DNA of 64,000 nucleotides from Syntrophaceae bacterium UBA7520 (GCA_002478265.1 DLNC01000040.1:1-64000); one strand, 5' to 3'. Positions 19,191 through 27,390 are shown, counted from the stretch's first letter. Numbers and translations are program-made. Notes: generated by a model not told the origin, from the sequence alone.

Positions 19191-19260
19191 CGAGGATATT
19201 GAAGTGGTGATGATCGGATGTGATGCCGATTGCGCCCCTCACGGAATGCGCCCACTTCAG
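19163..19260 (-). ncRNA. Candidate structured RNA ending in a terminator
   Basis: Reading the minus strand, an 8-bp outer stem (19252-19259 with 19200-19207, TGAAGTGG/CCACTTCA) encloses two smaller hairpins. One has arms CCGAT/ATCGG (19226-19230, 19213-19217); the other has GCGC arms. A textbook terminator follows. The region codes for no convincing protein. The layout recalls short phage-type antisense RNAs such as C4, but that resemblance is only structural and not verified. Confidence 0.4.
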
Positions 19261-19265
19261 TTTTT

Positions 19266-19794
19266 AGAATAGCACTTCCGGAGAATATTTCAAGATATCA
19301 TTTGTTTTTTAACATTGATAAAACTCGAACTAAATATGACTTAACAAGTAGTGTCAAAAAAAGTTCTGACTATTGATTTCACCTACAGACAACCGGTTTC
19401 GAAAAGTTTTGATGCTGTGAATTACGATTTCAAAGGTGCAACGTTAGCAGTGAAATAAGCTGGGCACGTCAGAGACTAGCATCATCTCCAGCTACTGGTT
19501 AGGTCTTCTATTATTAAATTTCATTTTGCCGGAACGTATCGTCGGTCACAGCACTTTTAAACACGGCCGGAATTAAAAAGCGGCGTTTCTGGTTTGTGCC
19601 GTCGCTCTCGTCGAACACGAAGCATTGACATAAGAAGATAAGATATCGTATTAAATACCAACGTAAGTTATTGATATTAATACTAATAAAAAAGCTTGAC
19701 ACCCCTTGGGCCTTTTCTGTAGCATATATTCGCGGTTGGGAGAGCTGCATTAGCGGTTCGCTGGATTTGATTATCCACCCGGCTGCATTTTCTT
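19266..19794. other. Intergenic region with a possible gene fragment
   Basis: No intact gene is seen. On the minus strand, 19514-19650 encodes a protein-like stretch (CFVFDESDGTNQKRRFLIPA and onward to a stop) with no plausible start nearby. It may be the 3' end of a lost gene. The rest is AT-rich and unremarkable. Confidence 0.3.
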
Positions 19795-20538
19795 ATGTAT
19801 ATCTGCTATCTCGATGATTCAGGATCAGTCCAAAACGCTAGTGAACAAAATCTTGTTCTTGGTGGTATTTCTGTATATGAACGGCACACGTTTTGGTTTA
19901 CTCAACAACTAGATGATCTTGCCGCAAAAATTGACAGTAGCAATCCGGCTGCTGTTGAATTTCATGCTTCTGAAATATTTTCAGGACGTAAACCACCTTG
20001 GAATAAATTTCCTAACAAAGAAGAAAGAATAAAAATAATAAAAGATGTTTTACAAATTGCCAGAAATTCCTATAGGGAAAATAATATATTTGCATGCGTA
20101 ATACATAAACCATCTTACCCTAAGCAAAATCCAATGGAAAAATCTTTCGAGGAGTTGTGCAGTCGCTTTAATCTTCATTTAGCACATATATACGCCAGGG
20201 ATAAGGAACAGCACAAAGGGATAATAGTGCTCGACGAAAGCTCATATGAGGCAACTCTCCAAAAAATGGCTAGCGATTTTAGGTGTTCTGGAACTCGTTG
20301 GGGTAAAATTAGAGACTTAGCGGAAGTTCCATTATTTGTTGATTCAAAGGCTTGTAGATTAATTCAGCTTGCTGATCATATTGCTTATGCAGTATTTAGA
20401 AGATATGAATCAGGCGATACTTCATATCTTGATATTATTTTACCAAAATTTGATAAAGAAAATGGGGTGCTGCATGGATTGGTTCATAAAACCGTTGACC
20501 CTGATTGTATGTGCCCTGCCTGTATGAGTCGCAAGTAA
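19795..20538 (+). CDS. DUF3800 domain protein
   Basis: 247 aa. The N-terminus MYICYLDDSGS carries the YxDxSG motif that opens DUF3800 proteins. Later pieces (a VLDESSYEA segment and an IQLADHIAYAVFRRY segment) also fit this family, for which an RNase H-like fold has been proposed. Such proteins are common on mobile elements and in defence clusters, but their activity is unsettled. It is a lone plus-strand gene with a weak ribosome-binding site. A C-terminal CMCPAC could bind metal. Confidence 0.75.
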   Translation: MYICYLDDSGSVQNASEQNLVLGGISVYERHTFWFTQQLDDLAAKIDSSNPAAVEFHASEIFSGRKPPWNKFPNKEERIKIIKDVLQIARNSYRENNIFACVIHKPSYPKQNPMEKSFEELCSRFNLHLAHIYARDKEQHKGIIVLDESSYEATLQKMASDFRCSGTRWGKIRDLAEVPLFVDSKACRLIQLADHIAYAVFRRYESGDTSYLDIILPKFDKENGVLHGLVHKTVDPDCMCPACMSRK

Positions 20539-20758
20539 ATCGTTTAGTTTTCCATTTGTAATCTAGCATAAACCTCTAGAAAGGATAAAAAAGCTTTACA
20601 GGAAGCAAGTAGTTATTCTTTATAATTTCTGAATGTTTTTTAAGATTTTATACGTTTTCTTAGGTATTGCTTTTTTTAGATAAAATTTGTTCATAATTCC
20701 TATAAATTTAACTATCCGATAAACAATTTAATCTAATTATTAAAAAAATTAATTAATC

Positions 20759-20787
20759 TTGACAATAGGACAATCGTCCTATATGTA
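20759..20787 (+). promoter_or_regulatory. Promoter with LexA-type operator
   Basis: TTGACA (20759-20764) and TATGTA (20782-20787) are separated by 17 bp. Between them lies the perfect inverted repeat AGGAC-AATC-GTCCT (20767-20780). A repressor there would block polymerase. Since the next gene encodes a LexA-like repressor, autoregulation through this site is the natural reading. The predicted start of transcription falls almost on the GTG start codon at 20794, so the message may be leaderless. Confidence 0.6.
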
Positions 20788-20793
20788 TTCCTC

Positions 20794-21381
20794 GTGAAGA
20801 AAACAATAAACATTAACGTTGTAGAGCAAAAAATTGCTCAGTTTTTTCGTAATCAACGAAGAATGCCAACTTATTCGGAAATGCTTCCTCTTTTTGGTCT
20901 AAAGGCTAGAAGTGCCGCCGAGTATTGGATAAAAAAACTACTGCAAAAAGGCGTTTTAGAAAAAGATGCAAAAGGATTTTTAAAACCCGTGCATTTATCG
21001 TTAAATCTTCCCTTTGCCGGCAATATTGCCGCCGGTTTTCCATCTCCGGCGGAAGAAGAACTAAGAGACAAAATATCTTTTGATGAATATCTAATAAACC
21101 ATTCAACATCGTCATTTGTTTTATCTGTTACCGGCGATTCTATGATCGGAGAAGGAATAAAAGAAAAAGATTTGGTCATTGTAGAGAGGGGCAGAGAGCC
21201 AAAAAATGGAGATATAATCTTGGCGGAAGTCGATGGCAACTGGACAATGAAATATTTTCGTAAAAAAGGGAGAAAGGTAACTTTAGAAGCAGCTAATCCG
21301 AAATATCCGCCCATCAGCCCTCAAACGGAATTACGAATTGCCGGTGTGATTACAGCAGTAATCCGGAAATATCACAAATAA
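20794..21381 (+). CDS. LexA-like S24 repressor
   Basis: 195 aa, GTG start. The N-terminal ~65 residues form a winged-helix DNA-binding domain like LexA (RMPTYSEMLPLFGLKARSA). The C-terminal S24 protease domain has the self-cleavage site Ala80-Gly81 (NIAAGF), catalytic Ser116 (GDSM) and Lys153 (TMKYF). After DNA damage such proteins cleave themselves on RecA filaments. Having an HTH it is a repressor, not a plain UmuD, though its pairing with a Y-family polymerase 16 nt downstream mimics umuDC. It probably represses its own operon. Confidence 0.85.
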   Translation: MKKTININVVEQKIAQFFRNQRRMPTYSEMLPLFGLKARSAAEYWIKKLLQKGVLEKDAKGFLKPVHLSLNLPFAGNIAAGFPSPAEEELRDKISFDEYLINHSTSSFVLSVTGDSMIGEGIKEKDLVIVERGREPKNGDIILAEVDGNWTMKYFRKKGRKVTLEAANPKYPPISPQTELRIAGVITAVIRKYHK

Positions 21382-21397
21382 TAAACTGGAAAGTTTT

Positions 21398-22720
21398 ATG
21401 AGTGAACAGTTATTCAGCCTGCACTCCTGGCCGCGGGCAATTGTCCATATTGACGGCGATGCCTTCTTTACTTCCTGTGAAGAAGCTATTCACCCTGAGC
21501 TTAAAGGCAAAGCCCTGATCACAGGAGGCGAGCGGGGCATTGTTGCCTGTGCCAGCTATCCGGCTAAAAAGCTTGGCGTTAAACGAGGCGTTCCTCTCCA
21601 TAAAGCAAAAGAAATATGCCCGAGCTTGATTGTCCTTCCCTCCGATTATGAAACTTATAGTTTATTCTCAAAACGAATGTTCAGCATTATGCGGTGTTTT
21701 ACTCCTGATGTGGAAGAATACTCTATTGATGAAGCTTTTGCCGATATTACCGGTCTGCGGCGTGTTCTAAATGCCTCATATGAAGATATTGCCCTTAATA
21801 TGAAAAAGACGATTGAAAAGAGCCTAGGGATAACCGTTTCTGTAGGGTTAAGTCTTACCAAAGTCTTGGCAAAGATTGCATCTAAATACCAAAAACCATC
21901 AGGTATTACCATAATCAAGGGCAGAGAGATCGCTGATTATCTCCGCAATCTTCCTGTAGAGAAAATATGGGGTATTGGACATGCCACAACCAATTATCTT
22001 GCAAAAATGAACATTCATTACGCCTTGGAGTTTGCCCAATTACCAGAAAATATCGTAAAAACTAAATTTACTAAACCTGGCGTGGAAATCTGGCAGGAAT
22101 TAAGGGGAGAATCAGTTTATCCTGTGATTCCAGAAGAAAAAAGCTCTTATGCGTCAATCAGCAAAACAAAAACATTTGCACCGCCGACCTCCAATGCCGA
22201 ATATTTATTTGCTCACCTTATGCGCAATATGGAATCTGCGTGTATTAAAGCTAGGCGCTATTACTTAGCGCCAGGTAAAATCGTTGTTTTTCTCAAGAAG
22301 AATGATTTTGATACAATCGGAAGCGAGGCAAAATTATCACGCCCTTGCAATTGTCCACTAGAGTTTTCAGGCATCATCCGCGATATTTTTGACAGCTGTT
22401 ATTCCGCAAAATACATTTATCGCGCTACCGGAGTTGCTTTGCTAGATTTAGAACCGGATTTTAATATTCAATTTACACTTTTTGATGATCCTGTCCAAGC
22501 GGAAAAGATAAAACTTCTTTACAGTGTCGCCGATAAGTTAGGAAAAAAATTTGGGAAACATACCTTACACCTGGGAAGCTCTCATCTTATAGAAAAAATG
22601 GGTAAAGGTCGCCGTGGTAAAACAACTACCAGAGAACAAACTCAGCTTAAAGGTGAAACAAGACGACGCCATCTGGGGCTGCCTCTGATTCATGTGAAAT
22701 TAAATAACCAAAGAAGCTAA
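21398..22720 (+). CDS. Y-family DNA polymerase (DinB/UmuC type)
   Basis: 440 aa. The metal-binding residues are visible in VHIDGDAFF (Asp19, Asp21) and SIDEAF (Asp111, Glu112). A helix-hairpin-helix-like WGIGHATTNYL segment and the little-finger region follow. It performs error-prone synthesis past damaged template bases. The ~90-residue C-terminal extension is basic near the end and lacks an obvious beta-clamp motif. It is translated just behind the LexA-like repressor, so it should be damage-inducible and carried by the island as its own mutagenic repair unit. Confidence 0.9.
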   Translation: MSEQLFSLHSWPRAIVHIDGDAFFTSCEEAIHPELKGKALITGGERGIVACASYPAKKLGVKRGVPLHKAKEICPSLIVLPSDYETYSLFSKRMFSIMRCFTPDVEEYSIDEAFADITGLRRVLNASYEDIALNMKKTIEKSLGITVSVGLSLTKVLAKIASKYQKPSGITIIKGREIADYLRNLPVEKIWGIGHATTNYLAKMNIHYALEFAQLPENIVKTKFTKPGVEIWQELRGESVYPVIPEEKSSYASISKTKTFAPPTSNAEYLFAHLMRNMESACIKARRYYLAPGKIVVFLKKNDFDTIGSEAKLSRPCNCPLEFSGIIRDIFDSCYSAKYIYRATGVALLDLEPDFNIQFTLFDDPVQAEKIKLLYSVADKLGKKFGKHTLHLGSSHLIEKMGKGRRGKTTTREQTQLKGETRRRHLGLPLIHVKLNNQRS

Positions 22721-22945
22721 GAAAATTCAAATACGATCAGCTGAGGCTTTGAATATTAATTGTTTCTGAATATTTAATCAGATCAATTACCTACAATCAA
22801 ATAAATATAACAATATTTTCATTATTTACCATCGAAATGTTGTATGAATTTTGGAAATACAGAAAAACATCCTTTTAGGAAGATATCTTCCTTGTCCGGC
22901 TTTTACACAAGCTGTCAACTAAATTCAGTGCTACCACAGCTTATA

Positions 22946-23003
22946 GTTTTAACGCGTTGCTAGACCGATGGCGTATCCGGTTGGCTGAAGTGGCGGGTTA
23001 TGC
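22946..23003 (-). repeat. attC-like recombination site (site 1)
   Basis: 58 bp. In gene direction it begins GCATAAC, which overlaps the stop codon of the preceding gene, and ends GCGTTAAAAC. Inner arms GCCAACCG and CGGTCTAGC pair with one bulged base, as in attC sites where extrahelical bases set strand choice. Size and position match a classic 59-base element. No search was possible. Confidence 0.45.
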
Positions 23004-23735
23004 AGCTTCTTCACAATTATCGATAAAATCAACTAACAAGGGTGCGTGATCACTGATTTCAATCCAATGTTCACGCCTACCCACCACAACATTATTAGCA
23101 TTCCAACCCTGGGGAATAAAGCAATAGTCAATGTGATATTCTAAATCACCTTTACGGAAGAAAAATGTTTGATCTGGCTCTGCACCAAATGAAATTCCCT
23201 TGAAATTATGATATGCGCTTTTAAGACTAATTTGGTTGAGACGAGATTCAATATCTGAGAAATTAAATACTTTACTCTGATGATCCCATACGACAGAGCT
23301 GTTGAAATCGCCAGCAACCATAGAATGGTTCGTGCTAAGAAAGTCTCTATAGTAATCGATGGCTGATATTGTTTCTGATCTGTAAGAAGCTCTTGGTGCG
23401 TCTTTTCTTCTACCATTAAATGACCATACTGCCAAAAGAGAGAAACTGGAATTTCCTGTGACATGAACGGGCAAGAACTGTTTGAACTTGGGATTGTAAT
23501 TATTGTCTCGCTTTAATGAATAGCCTGTAAAAGCAAAAACTCCGAGGCCTTTGTTTCGATTATCGCCAACCCATTGAACATCGCATGCTGGTTCGCATTT
23601 CAGTTTAGACCAAAGAATACTTGGTTCTGCACACTCTGCAATTACAGCGAGGTTGGGACGAAGATTGAGTAACTGGTCCCATTTTGTGTGAAGACTCATT
23701 GCACAGTTCCAAATTACAATTCTCATTTTGTTCAT
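22998..23735 (-). CDS. Endonuclease/exonuclease/phosphatase family protein
   Basis: 245 aa. Family motifs are clear: RIVIWNC at the N-terminus, AVIAECAEP (metal-binding Glu), VAGDFNSSV (GDFN) and ISDHAPLLVDF (SDH). This metal-dependent fold cleaves phosphodiester or phosphate ester bonds in DNA, RNA or lipids; the substrate cannot be told. Its stop codon lies inside an attC-like element and another such element lies directly upstream, so it looks like a single-gene cassette. Confidence 0.85.
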   Translation of the reverse strand: MNKMRIVIWNCAMSLHTKWDQLLNLRPNLAVIAECAEPSILWSKLKCEPACDVQWVGDNRNKGLGVFAFTGYSLKRDNNYNPKFKQFLPVHVTGNSSFSLLAVWSFNGRRKDAPRASYRSETISAIDYYRDFLSTNHSMVAGDFNSSVVWDHQSKVFNFSDIESRLNQISLKSAYHNFKGISFGAEPDQTFFFRKGDLEYHIDYCFIPQGWNANNVVVGRREHWIEISDHAPLLVDFIDNCEEAA

Positions 23736-23737
23736 TG

Positions 23738-23829
23738 GTATAACAACAATTCAACCGGGAGCCGGACAAGAGGCGTCATAGAGCCTTCATTACGCATCTT
23801 CTTGCGTCAGTTTGACGCATTTGTTATAT
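23738..23829 (-). repeat. attC-like recombination site (site 2)
   Basis: 92 bp with perfect 8-bp outer inverted arms TATAACAA/TTGTTATA (23739-23746 and 23821-23828). In gene direction it runs from ATATAACAAATGCG to TTGTTGTTATACC, ending in GTTATAC. It fills nearly the whole gap between two minus-strand genes. Confidence 0.45.
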
Positions 23830-23840
23830 TTATTAATCTT

Positions 23841-24287
23841 CTACTTAAGACCGATACAAGTTTTTAGATAAGGAATTCTATGTTCATGGTCTGGATAGCC
23901 CGCAATAAACCAATTCATCAACCTGATTTTGGTGATATTATCCAGCTTGCAAAGCTTATCTTGGGCTAGGATGTTGGAAGCAGTAATCCCCGTATTCGGA
24001 TCAGTCACGTATTGGAAGAATAATAACGCTATGTTTTCATCAACATAACCATAGTCTCGAAATGTATCTTCTACACCCTTGGTTCCAATCTCAGACAAGA
24101 GATTACGATGGAGTCTAAAGGCCGTTGCAGTTGATCTCTCAATACTTTCAATAATTGAATTCAGGATTACTAGCGAGGAAGTAGAATATAGTTCAGGATG
24201 TTCCAGAACGTATTCTTTTTTTTGTTCGAACGAACTGCATTTATAAACAAGATGCCAATACATCTCTTTCACTTCGGAATTAGTCAT
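23841..24287 (-). CDS. Hypothetical cassette-like protein
   Basis: 148 aa from ATG 24287, chosen because AGGAG lies 7 nt upstream; a more distal in-frame ATG at 24317 lies inside the neighbouring attC-like element. It is soluble and mostly helical, rich in aromatic and charged residues (for example EMYWHLVYKCSSFEQKKEY). I recognise no family. It is bracketed by attC-like elements. Confidence 0.6.
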   Translation of the reverse strand: MTNSEVKEMYWHLVYKCSSFEQKKEYVLEHPELYSTSSLVILNSIIESIERSTATAFRLHRNLLSEIGTKGVEDTFRDYGYVDENIALLFFQYVTDPNTGITASNILAQDKLCKLDNITKIRLMNWFIAGYPDHEHRIPYLKTCIGLK

Positions 24288-24306
24288 ATACCTACTCCTG
24301 ATCCAA

Positions 24307-24373
24307 GTATAACGCACTGCTGACCGGGAAGAACCTCTCTTTGGTCCAAATTAGTCTGAATAAATTGTTTGAC
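24307..24373 (-). repeat. attC-like recombination site (site 3)
   Basis: 67 bp. In gene direction it starts GTCAAACAATTTATTCAGAC, very like the AACAATTCATTCAAG start of many attC sites, and ends CAGTGCGTTATAC. Inner GACC/GGTC arms can pair. It ends 20 nt before the start codon of the next gene. Confidence 0.45.
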
Positions 24374-24438
24374 TCTTTTTAGCAAGTGTTCATAGTCAGT
24401 TTCTAGCAAATCCTAATAATATGTGGCAAAGTCATTGA

Positions 24439-24591
24439 TCAGTTTTGATCCTTTAAGCCCATTACCAAGAAACCACCCACGAAACACATTGCGCACATCC
24501 CTAAAAAGATAGAATTGTCTGTTGCACCATACAAAAAACCAGTAGCAATCCATGCACCGATAAAAATGTTTAAAAGGCTTTCTTTTTTCAT
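24439..24591 (-). CDS. Small two-helix membrane protein
   Basis: 50 aa with two hydrophobic segments (LLNIFIGAWIATGFLYGA and IFLGMCAMCFVGGFLVMGL) joined by a polar turn. The ribosome-binding site is weak. Single small membrane proteins are common cargo in cassette arrays. It lies between attC-like sites 3 and 4. Function unknown. Confidence 0.5.
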   Translation of the reverse strand: MKKESLLNIFIGAWIATGFLYGATDNSIFLGMCAMCFVGGFLVMGLKDQN

Positions 24592-24640
24592 TCTGATTAC
24601 ATAGCTATATCAATGTTTTTAATATTATTCAGTGCTTAGT

Positions 24641-24695
24641 GCCTAACAAAAAAATCGCCCGGAACGTGACGGTCGTTTGTATTGCCTTGTTGACT
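24641..24695 (-). repeat. attC-like recombination site (site 4)
   Basis: 55 bp. In gene direction it starts AGTCAACAAGGC, overlapping the TAG stop of the upstream gene, and ends TTGTTAGGC, an exact match to the GTTRRRY core consensus. The inner arms are weak, making this the least structured of the four. Confidence 0.4.
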
Positions 24696-24966
24696 AATAT
24701 TTTTGAAATGTCCATTCTACGCTATCTATTGAACGAGTAAAACATCCACCCACAACGTGAATAAATGCAAAAATATATTTATCACCTACGGAGAATGGCG
24801 CTGACTTTGCTGCTTCAAAAGAAGAAAATTCAACTTCTTTTAGTTTTCCTATTTGTTGAGGATTTGTAACAGGATAAGCCGTTGTTGAATAAATCACTTT
24901 AAATGATTTTGGATAATGCCCATTCTCATCAACTTCAGTTGAATCAACTTCTTTAGCCGTGTCCAT
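24694..24966 (-). CDS. Hypothetical protein
   Basis: 90 aa. Starts 12 nt after the stop of the 34-codon gene and is probably co-translated with it. It begins with an acidic stretch, then a compact likely beta-rich sequence (SFKVIYSTTAYPV, KYIFAFIHVVGGCF). No known motif. Its stop codon falls in attC-like site 4. Confidence 0.55.
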   Translation of the reverse strand: MDTAKEVDSTEVDENGHYPKSFKVIYSTTAYPVTNPQQIGKLKEVEFSSFEAAKSAPFSVGDKYIFAFIHVVGGCFTRSIDSVEWTFQKY

Positions 24967-24978
24967 AATCGGTGTTCC

Positions 24979-25083
24979 TTAGAAACTTTTGATAGCTTCC
25001 AGCGTTGCCATACGTTTTGCTAAAATATTATTACCTTGGGAAATATCAAATTTTGTGAATTGGTAAACTGTTTTTTTTGGCAT
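24979..25083 (-). CDS. Short conserved-looking protein
   Basis: 34 aa with a perfect AAGGAGG ribosome-binding site 10 nt upstream. The sequence (VYQFTKFDISQGNN then AKRMATLEAI) resembles a class of ~50-residue proteobacterial proteins of the form YRFTxYDIxxD...RMATxxAI. Here it is shorter at its C-terminus. First gene of a two-gene unit with the 90-aa protein. Function unknown. Confidence 0.5.
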   Translation of the reverse strand: MPKKTVYQFTKFDISQGNNILAKRMATLEAIKSF

Positions 25084-25392
25084 TAACAAATATCCTCCTT
25101 GTAATTAATTGAAGAAGTCAATACCTTTTATATGTTATATGTATCGGTGCTAATATTGCTAACACTGACAGCTCTGTCGAGCCTAACATCCCTCTGCAAA
25201 ATTTATTATTGTGAACTTTAATAGCCTAATATTAAACAATAATCAACCGATCATTATTTTCTTGGGTTAGTATATTATCTGGAGTTGTATAATATGCTTA
25301 AAAACTATCTGCCAGGTTTCTCGATGTTGTATTTCAATTACTTAGTGTGTCCTCTTAACTTGGGCAAGTAGTGCCTCATGGTCATAAGCCAT
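25084..25392. other. Intergenic region, possible cassette boundary
   Basis: No gene seen. GCCTAAC at 25181-25187 reads GTTAGGC in gene direction, the expected right end of an attC site, about 100 bp upstream of the 34-aa gene. The matching left end is not clear (GTTAGTA at 25266 is a poor candidate). TATTGACTTC nearby may be part of a promoter for the downstream minus-strand genes. Confidence 0.35.
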
Positions 25393-25545
25393 TTACCGCG
25401 CGGGCGGTGTTGCTTTTTCTTTTTGATGTTTTGATTGTGCCGGCTTTTTCTTTGCAGACGAGTGCTTGCGTGAAACCCTGTATTCAGGGAGATCAGTCGG
25501 TTTCCCGGTCAATATTTTCTCTTCTATTATCGGATATTCTATCAT
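25393..25545 (-). CDS. Small basic protein
   Basis: 50 aa from ATG 25545, selected for the strong AAAAGGAGG site just upstream. The N-terminus is acidic-hydrophobic (MIEYPIIEEKILTGKP); the C-terminus is lysine-rich (SSAKKKPAQSKHQKEK). The same frame stays open upstream for ~50 codons (LSGLLAFQEQVNKIVKK) until a TAG. It may therefore be the end of a longer gene frameshifted from the small ORF at 25607-25741. Confidence 0.45.
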   Translation of the reverse strand: MIEYPIIEEKILTGKPTDLPEYRVSRKHSSAKKKPAQSKHQKEKATPPAR

Positions 25546-25606
25546 CGATGCCTCCTTTTTTGTAAGAGTATGTTTTTTAGGCCGCAATGTTACTTTTTTT
25601 ACAATT

Positions 25607-25741
25607 TTATTGACCTGTTCCTGGAAAGCAAGAAGTCCGGATAAGTCTATTGTATATAAAATCTAGTCTTCCTTTTTCATCAAGTGTGGATACTTTATCT
25701 CCAAAAACTTCTTCTCGGTGCGGTATCAAGGTCGATTTCAT
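25607..25741 (-). CDS. Small ORF after the polyvalent-like gene
   Basis: 44 aa, starting 1 nt after the stop of the 290-aa gene, so coupled translation is likely. The N-terminal 30 residues (IPHREEVFGDKVSTLDEKG) look protein-like. The last ~12 do not, and protein-like sequence continues in the next frame. One indel near 25630 would join this ORF to the 50-aa gene below. Either a broken gene or two short ones. Confidence 0.35.
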   Translation of the reverse strand: MKSTLIPHREEVFGDKVSTLDEKGRLDFIYNRLIRTSCFPGTGQ

Positions 25742-25742
25742 T

Positions 25743-26615
25743 TTAATTAATCGCGTCGATTTCCTCTTCCGTGTTCATGCCGGTTTTGTCGATGCCGGGG
25801 TAATTGCGCACGGCTATGTATAAAGATTTAAGATAGGGTCGGATTACTTCACCGATATCCGCTATCATATTTTTGGAGAAGTCCATAAATGAACGGGCGC
25901 CGCCTTCGATGTGAAAGCCTGCCAGGTCAATGGCGGTGGTGAGGATTTCCGGGTCGAGGACGGTATTCGGTTGCCGGCCCTCAACTTTAAGTAAGTGGGG
26001 ATATTTGATCTTCAAGAATTTCCTGAAAGCGTTGGTTAAGACGTTTGATACTTTCTCGTATTGCTCTTCCGGTGTCAATTCCTTCTTTTGGGTTGGGGTT
26101 ATGTTTTTTATTGATTCAGCTTCGCGCTCTATGTCGTTCGTTGGTGGTTGCCAGTCGGGCGGGCGTTGCGGGACGTGCTTGCCCGCGAGCGCTTCTTTTA
26201 CTATCAAGGAGTGCCATTCAGCGAGCTGCGATCTCAGATTATTTAATGGCCGAGAATCTGAAGTATGCAAATCAATTTTATGCTTTTTTTTATATTTATT
26301 TGTATCTAGTGATTTTTCTTTAGTTTCGAAGTCAGGTGATATCATGAATTGATATAACGTATTAGTCCACGCTTTTTTATCAGCCTGCTGTAATTTTTGC
26401 AGAATCTGTGGGTCATCGTCAGTCTGCTGTTTTTTTATTTTTGAGAATGCGTTTTTTCTTTTATTTTCATAGATGTCCATTATCTGCTTGTCAATTTCAT
26501 TTAAGAATTGCTCTAGCTGACCTGTCTTCTTCAACTCTTTGTATCTTTTGGGGGATTTATTTTTCAGCGTGCTTTCTATTAACTTGAGTCTCCAATATGA
26601 AGAAACCATCGCCAT
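25743..26615 (-). CDS. Mobile-element protein, polyvalent-protein-like
   Basis: 290 aa, AAGGAG upstream. The N-terminus (SSYWRLKLIESTLK, then GQLEQFLNEIDKQI) and the linker are charged and helical. The last ~70 residues (LAGFHIEGGARSFMDFSKNM, then IRPYLKSLYIAVRNYPG) resemble a C-terminal domain I associate with very large polyvalent proteins of phages and conjugative elements. Here it stands alone with no enzymatic domain, suggesting a trimmed relic or an accessory subunit. The family link is from memory of the motif and unverified. Confidence 0.5.
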   Translation of the reverse strand: MAMVSSYWRLKLIESTLKNKSPKRYKELKKTGQLEQFLNEIDKQIMDIYENKRKNAFSKIKKQQTDDDPQILQKLQQADKKAWTNTLYQFMISPDFETKEKSLDTNKYKKKHKIDLHTSDSRPLNNLRSQLAEWHSLIVKEALAGKHVPQRPPDWQPPTNDIEREAESIKNITPTQKKELTPEEQYEKVSNVLTNAFRKFLKIKYPHLLKVEGRQPNTVLDPEILTTAIDLAGFHIEGGARSFMDFSKNMIADIGEVIRPYLKSLYIAVRNYPGIDKTGMNTEEEIDAIN

Positions 26616-26727
26616 AGTTTGGTTCTCCTTGATAAATATACTCTATAATGGCTTTAATTTCTGTTCAAGCAAATATATAAATATTTATTTTCAGTATTTT
26701 ATAAACTTAACTTACTAAAATCAAATA

Positions 26728-27333
26728 TCACGAAAATTCATACATTCGATTAAATTCATCAATAAATTGGCTCAAATTTCTTGTATTATCATCAAGCCAC
26801 CATTGCTCTGCTTTTGTAATGGCTTGTAGATAATTGATCCATCGTCCTTCTGTGAAATTTAGCACATTATTTTCTTCTTTATAAGACTTTAGCCAGCTAA
26901 TCATCTCTTTTGCAAATATTGGAATTTTACCTTCTATGCTTATGTCAAGATAATCACCCTCAAGATCATCATTGATATATTCAATAAGGCGTGACCATTC
27001 TCCTTTTATTGTAGGTTCCGTTGGATTCTTAGCCAAGTATGAACTATGTTTATCAAGAAGGATCAAAAATAATTTTTCGATATCAAATGCGGAATATCCT
27101 TCCGGCATTGGCTCATTTTCATCTACAAAATCTGCATAAAATGAATCAAGATCAGAACAGTTAATCGCTTCATAATGTTGATCAATAAGATTCCGCATGC
27201 TAGAAATTATGTGATTTTTGATGTCTTGAAAGAGGGAAAATGCATTATCTCCGATACTGATGGATTTATATGAACCAACACAATCCATTTCCCATTCAAT
27301 TAACACGGCATGTGTTTCTGAATTATAAATCAT
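26728..27333 (-). CDS. Hypothetical protein near the restriction system
   Basis: 201 aa, acidic and soluble with no membrane segment. It starts MIYNSETHAVLIEWEMDC, and tryptophan-rich helices occur toward the C-terminus (AEQWWLDDNTRNLSQF). No motif recognised. It follows the nuclease-like gene at a distance of ~240 bp on the same strand, so it could be part of the same defence cluster. Confidence 0.5.
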   Translation of the reverse strand: MIYNSETHAVLIEWEMDCVGSYKSISIGDNAFSLFQDIKNHIISSMRNLIDQHYEAINCSDLDSFYADFVDENEPMPEGYSAFDIEKLFLILLDKHSSYLAKNPTEPTIKGEWSRLIEYINDDLEGDYLDISIEGKIPIFAKEMISWLKSYKEENNVLNFTEGRWINYLQAITKAEQWWLDDNTRNLSQFIDEFNRMYEFS

Positions 27334-27390
27334 TATTCTAAATATAGAAAACTTGAATAATTACATTTACTATTAAAAGTTATCTCTTCA

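Noticed and set aside
19057..19242. 61-codon minus-strand ORF through the terminator region
   Set aside because: It translates the structured RNA and terminator; no start signal, not protein-like.
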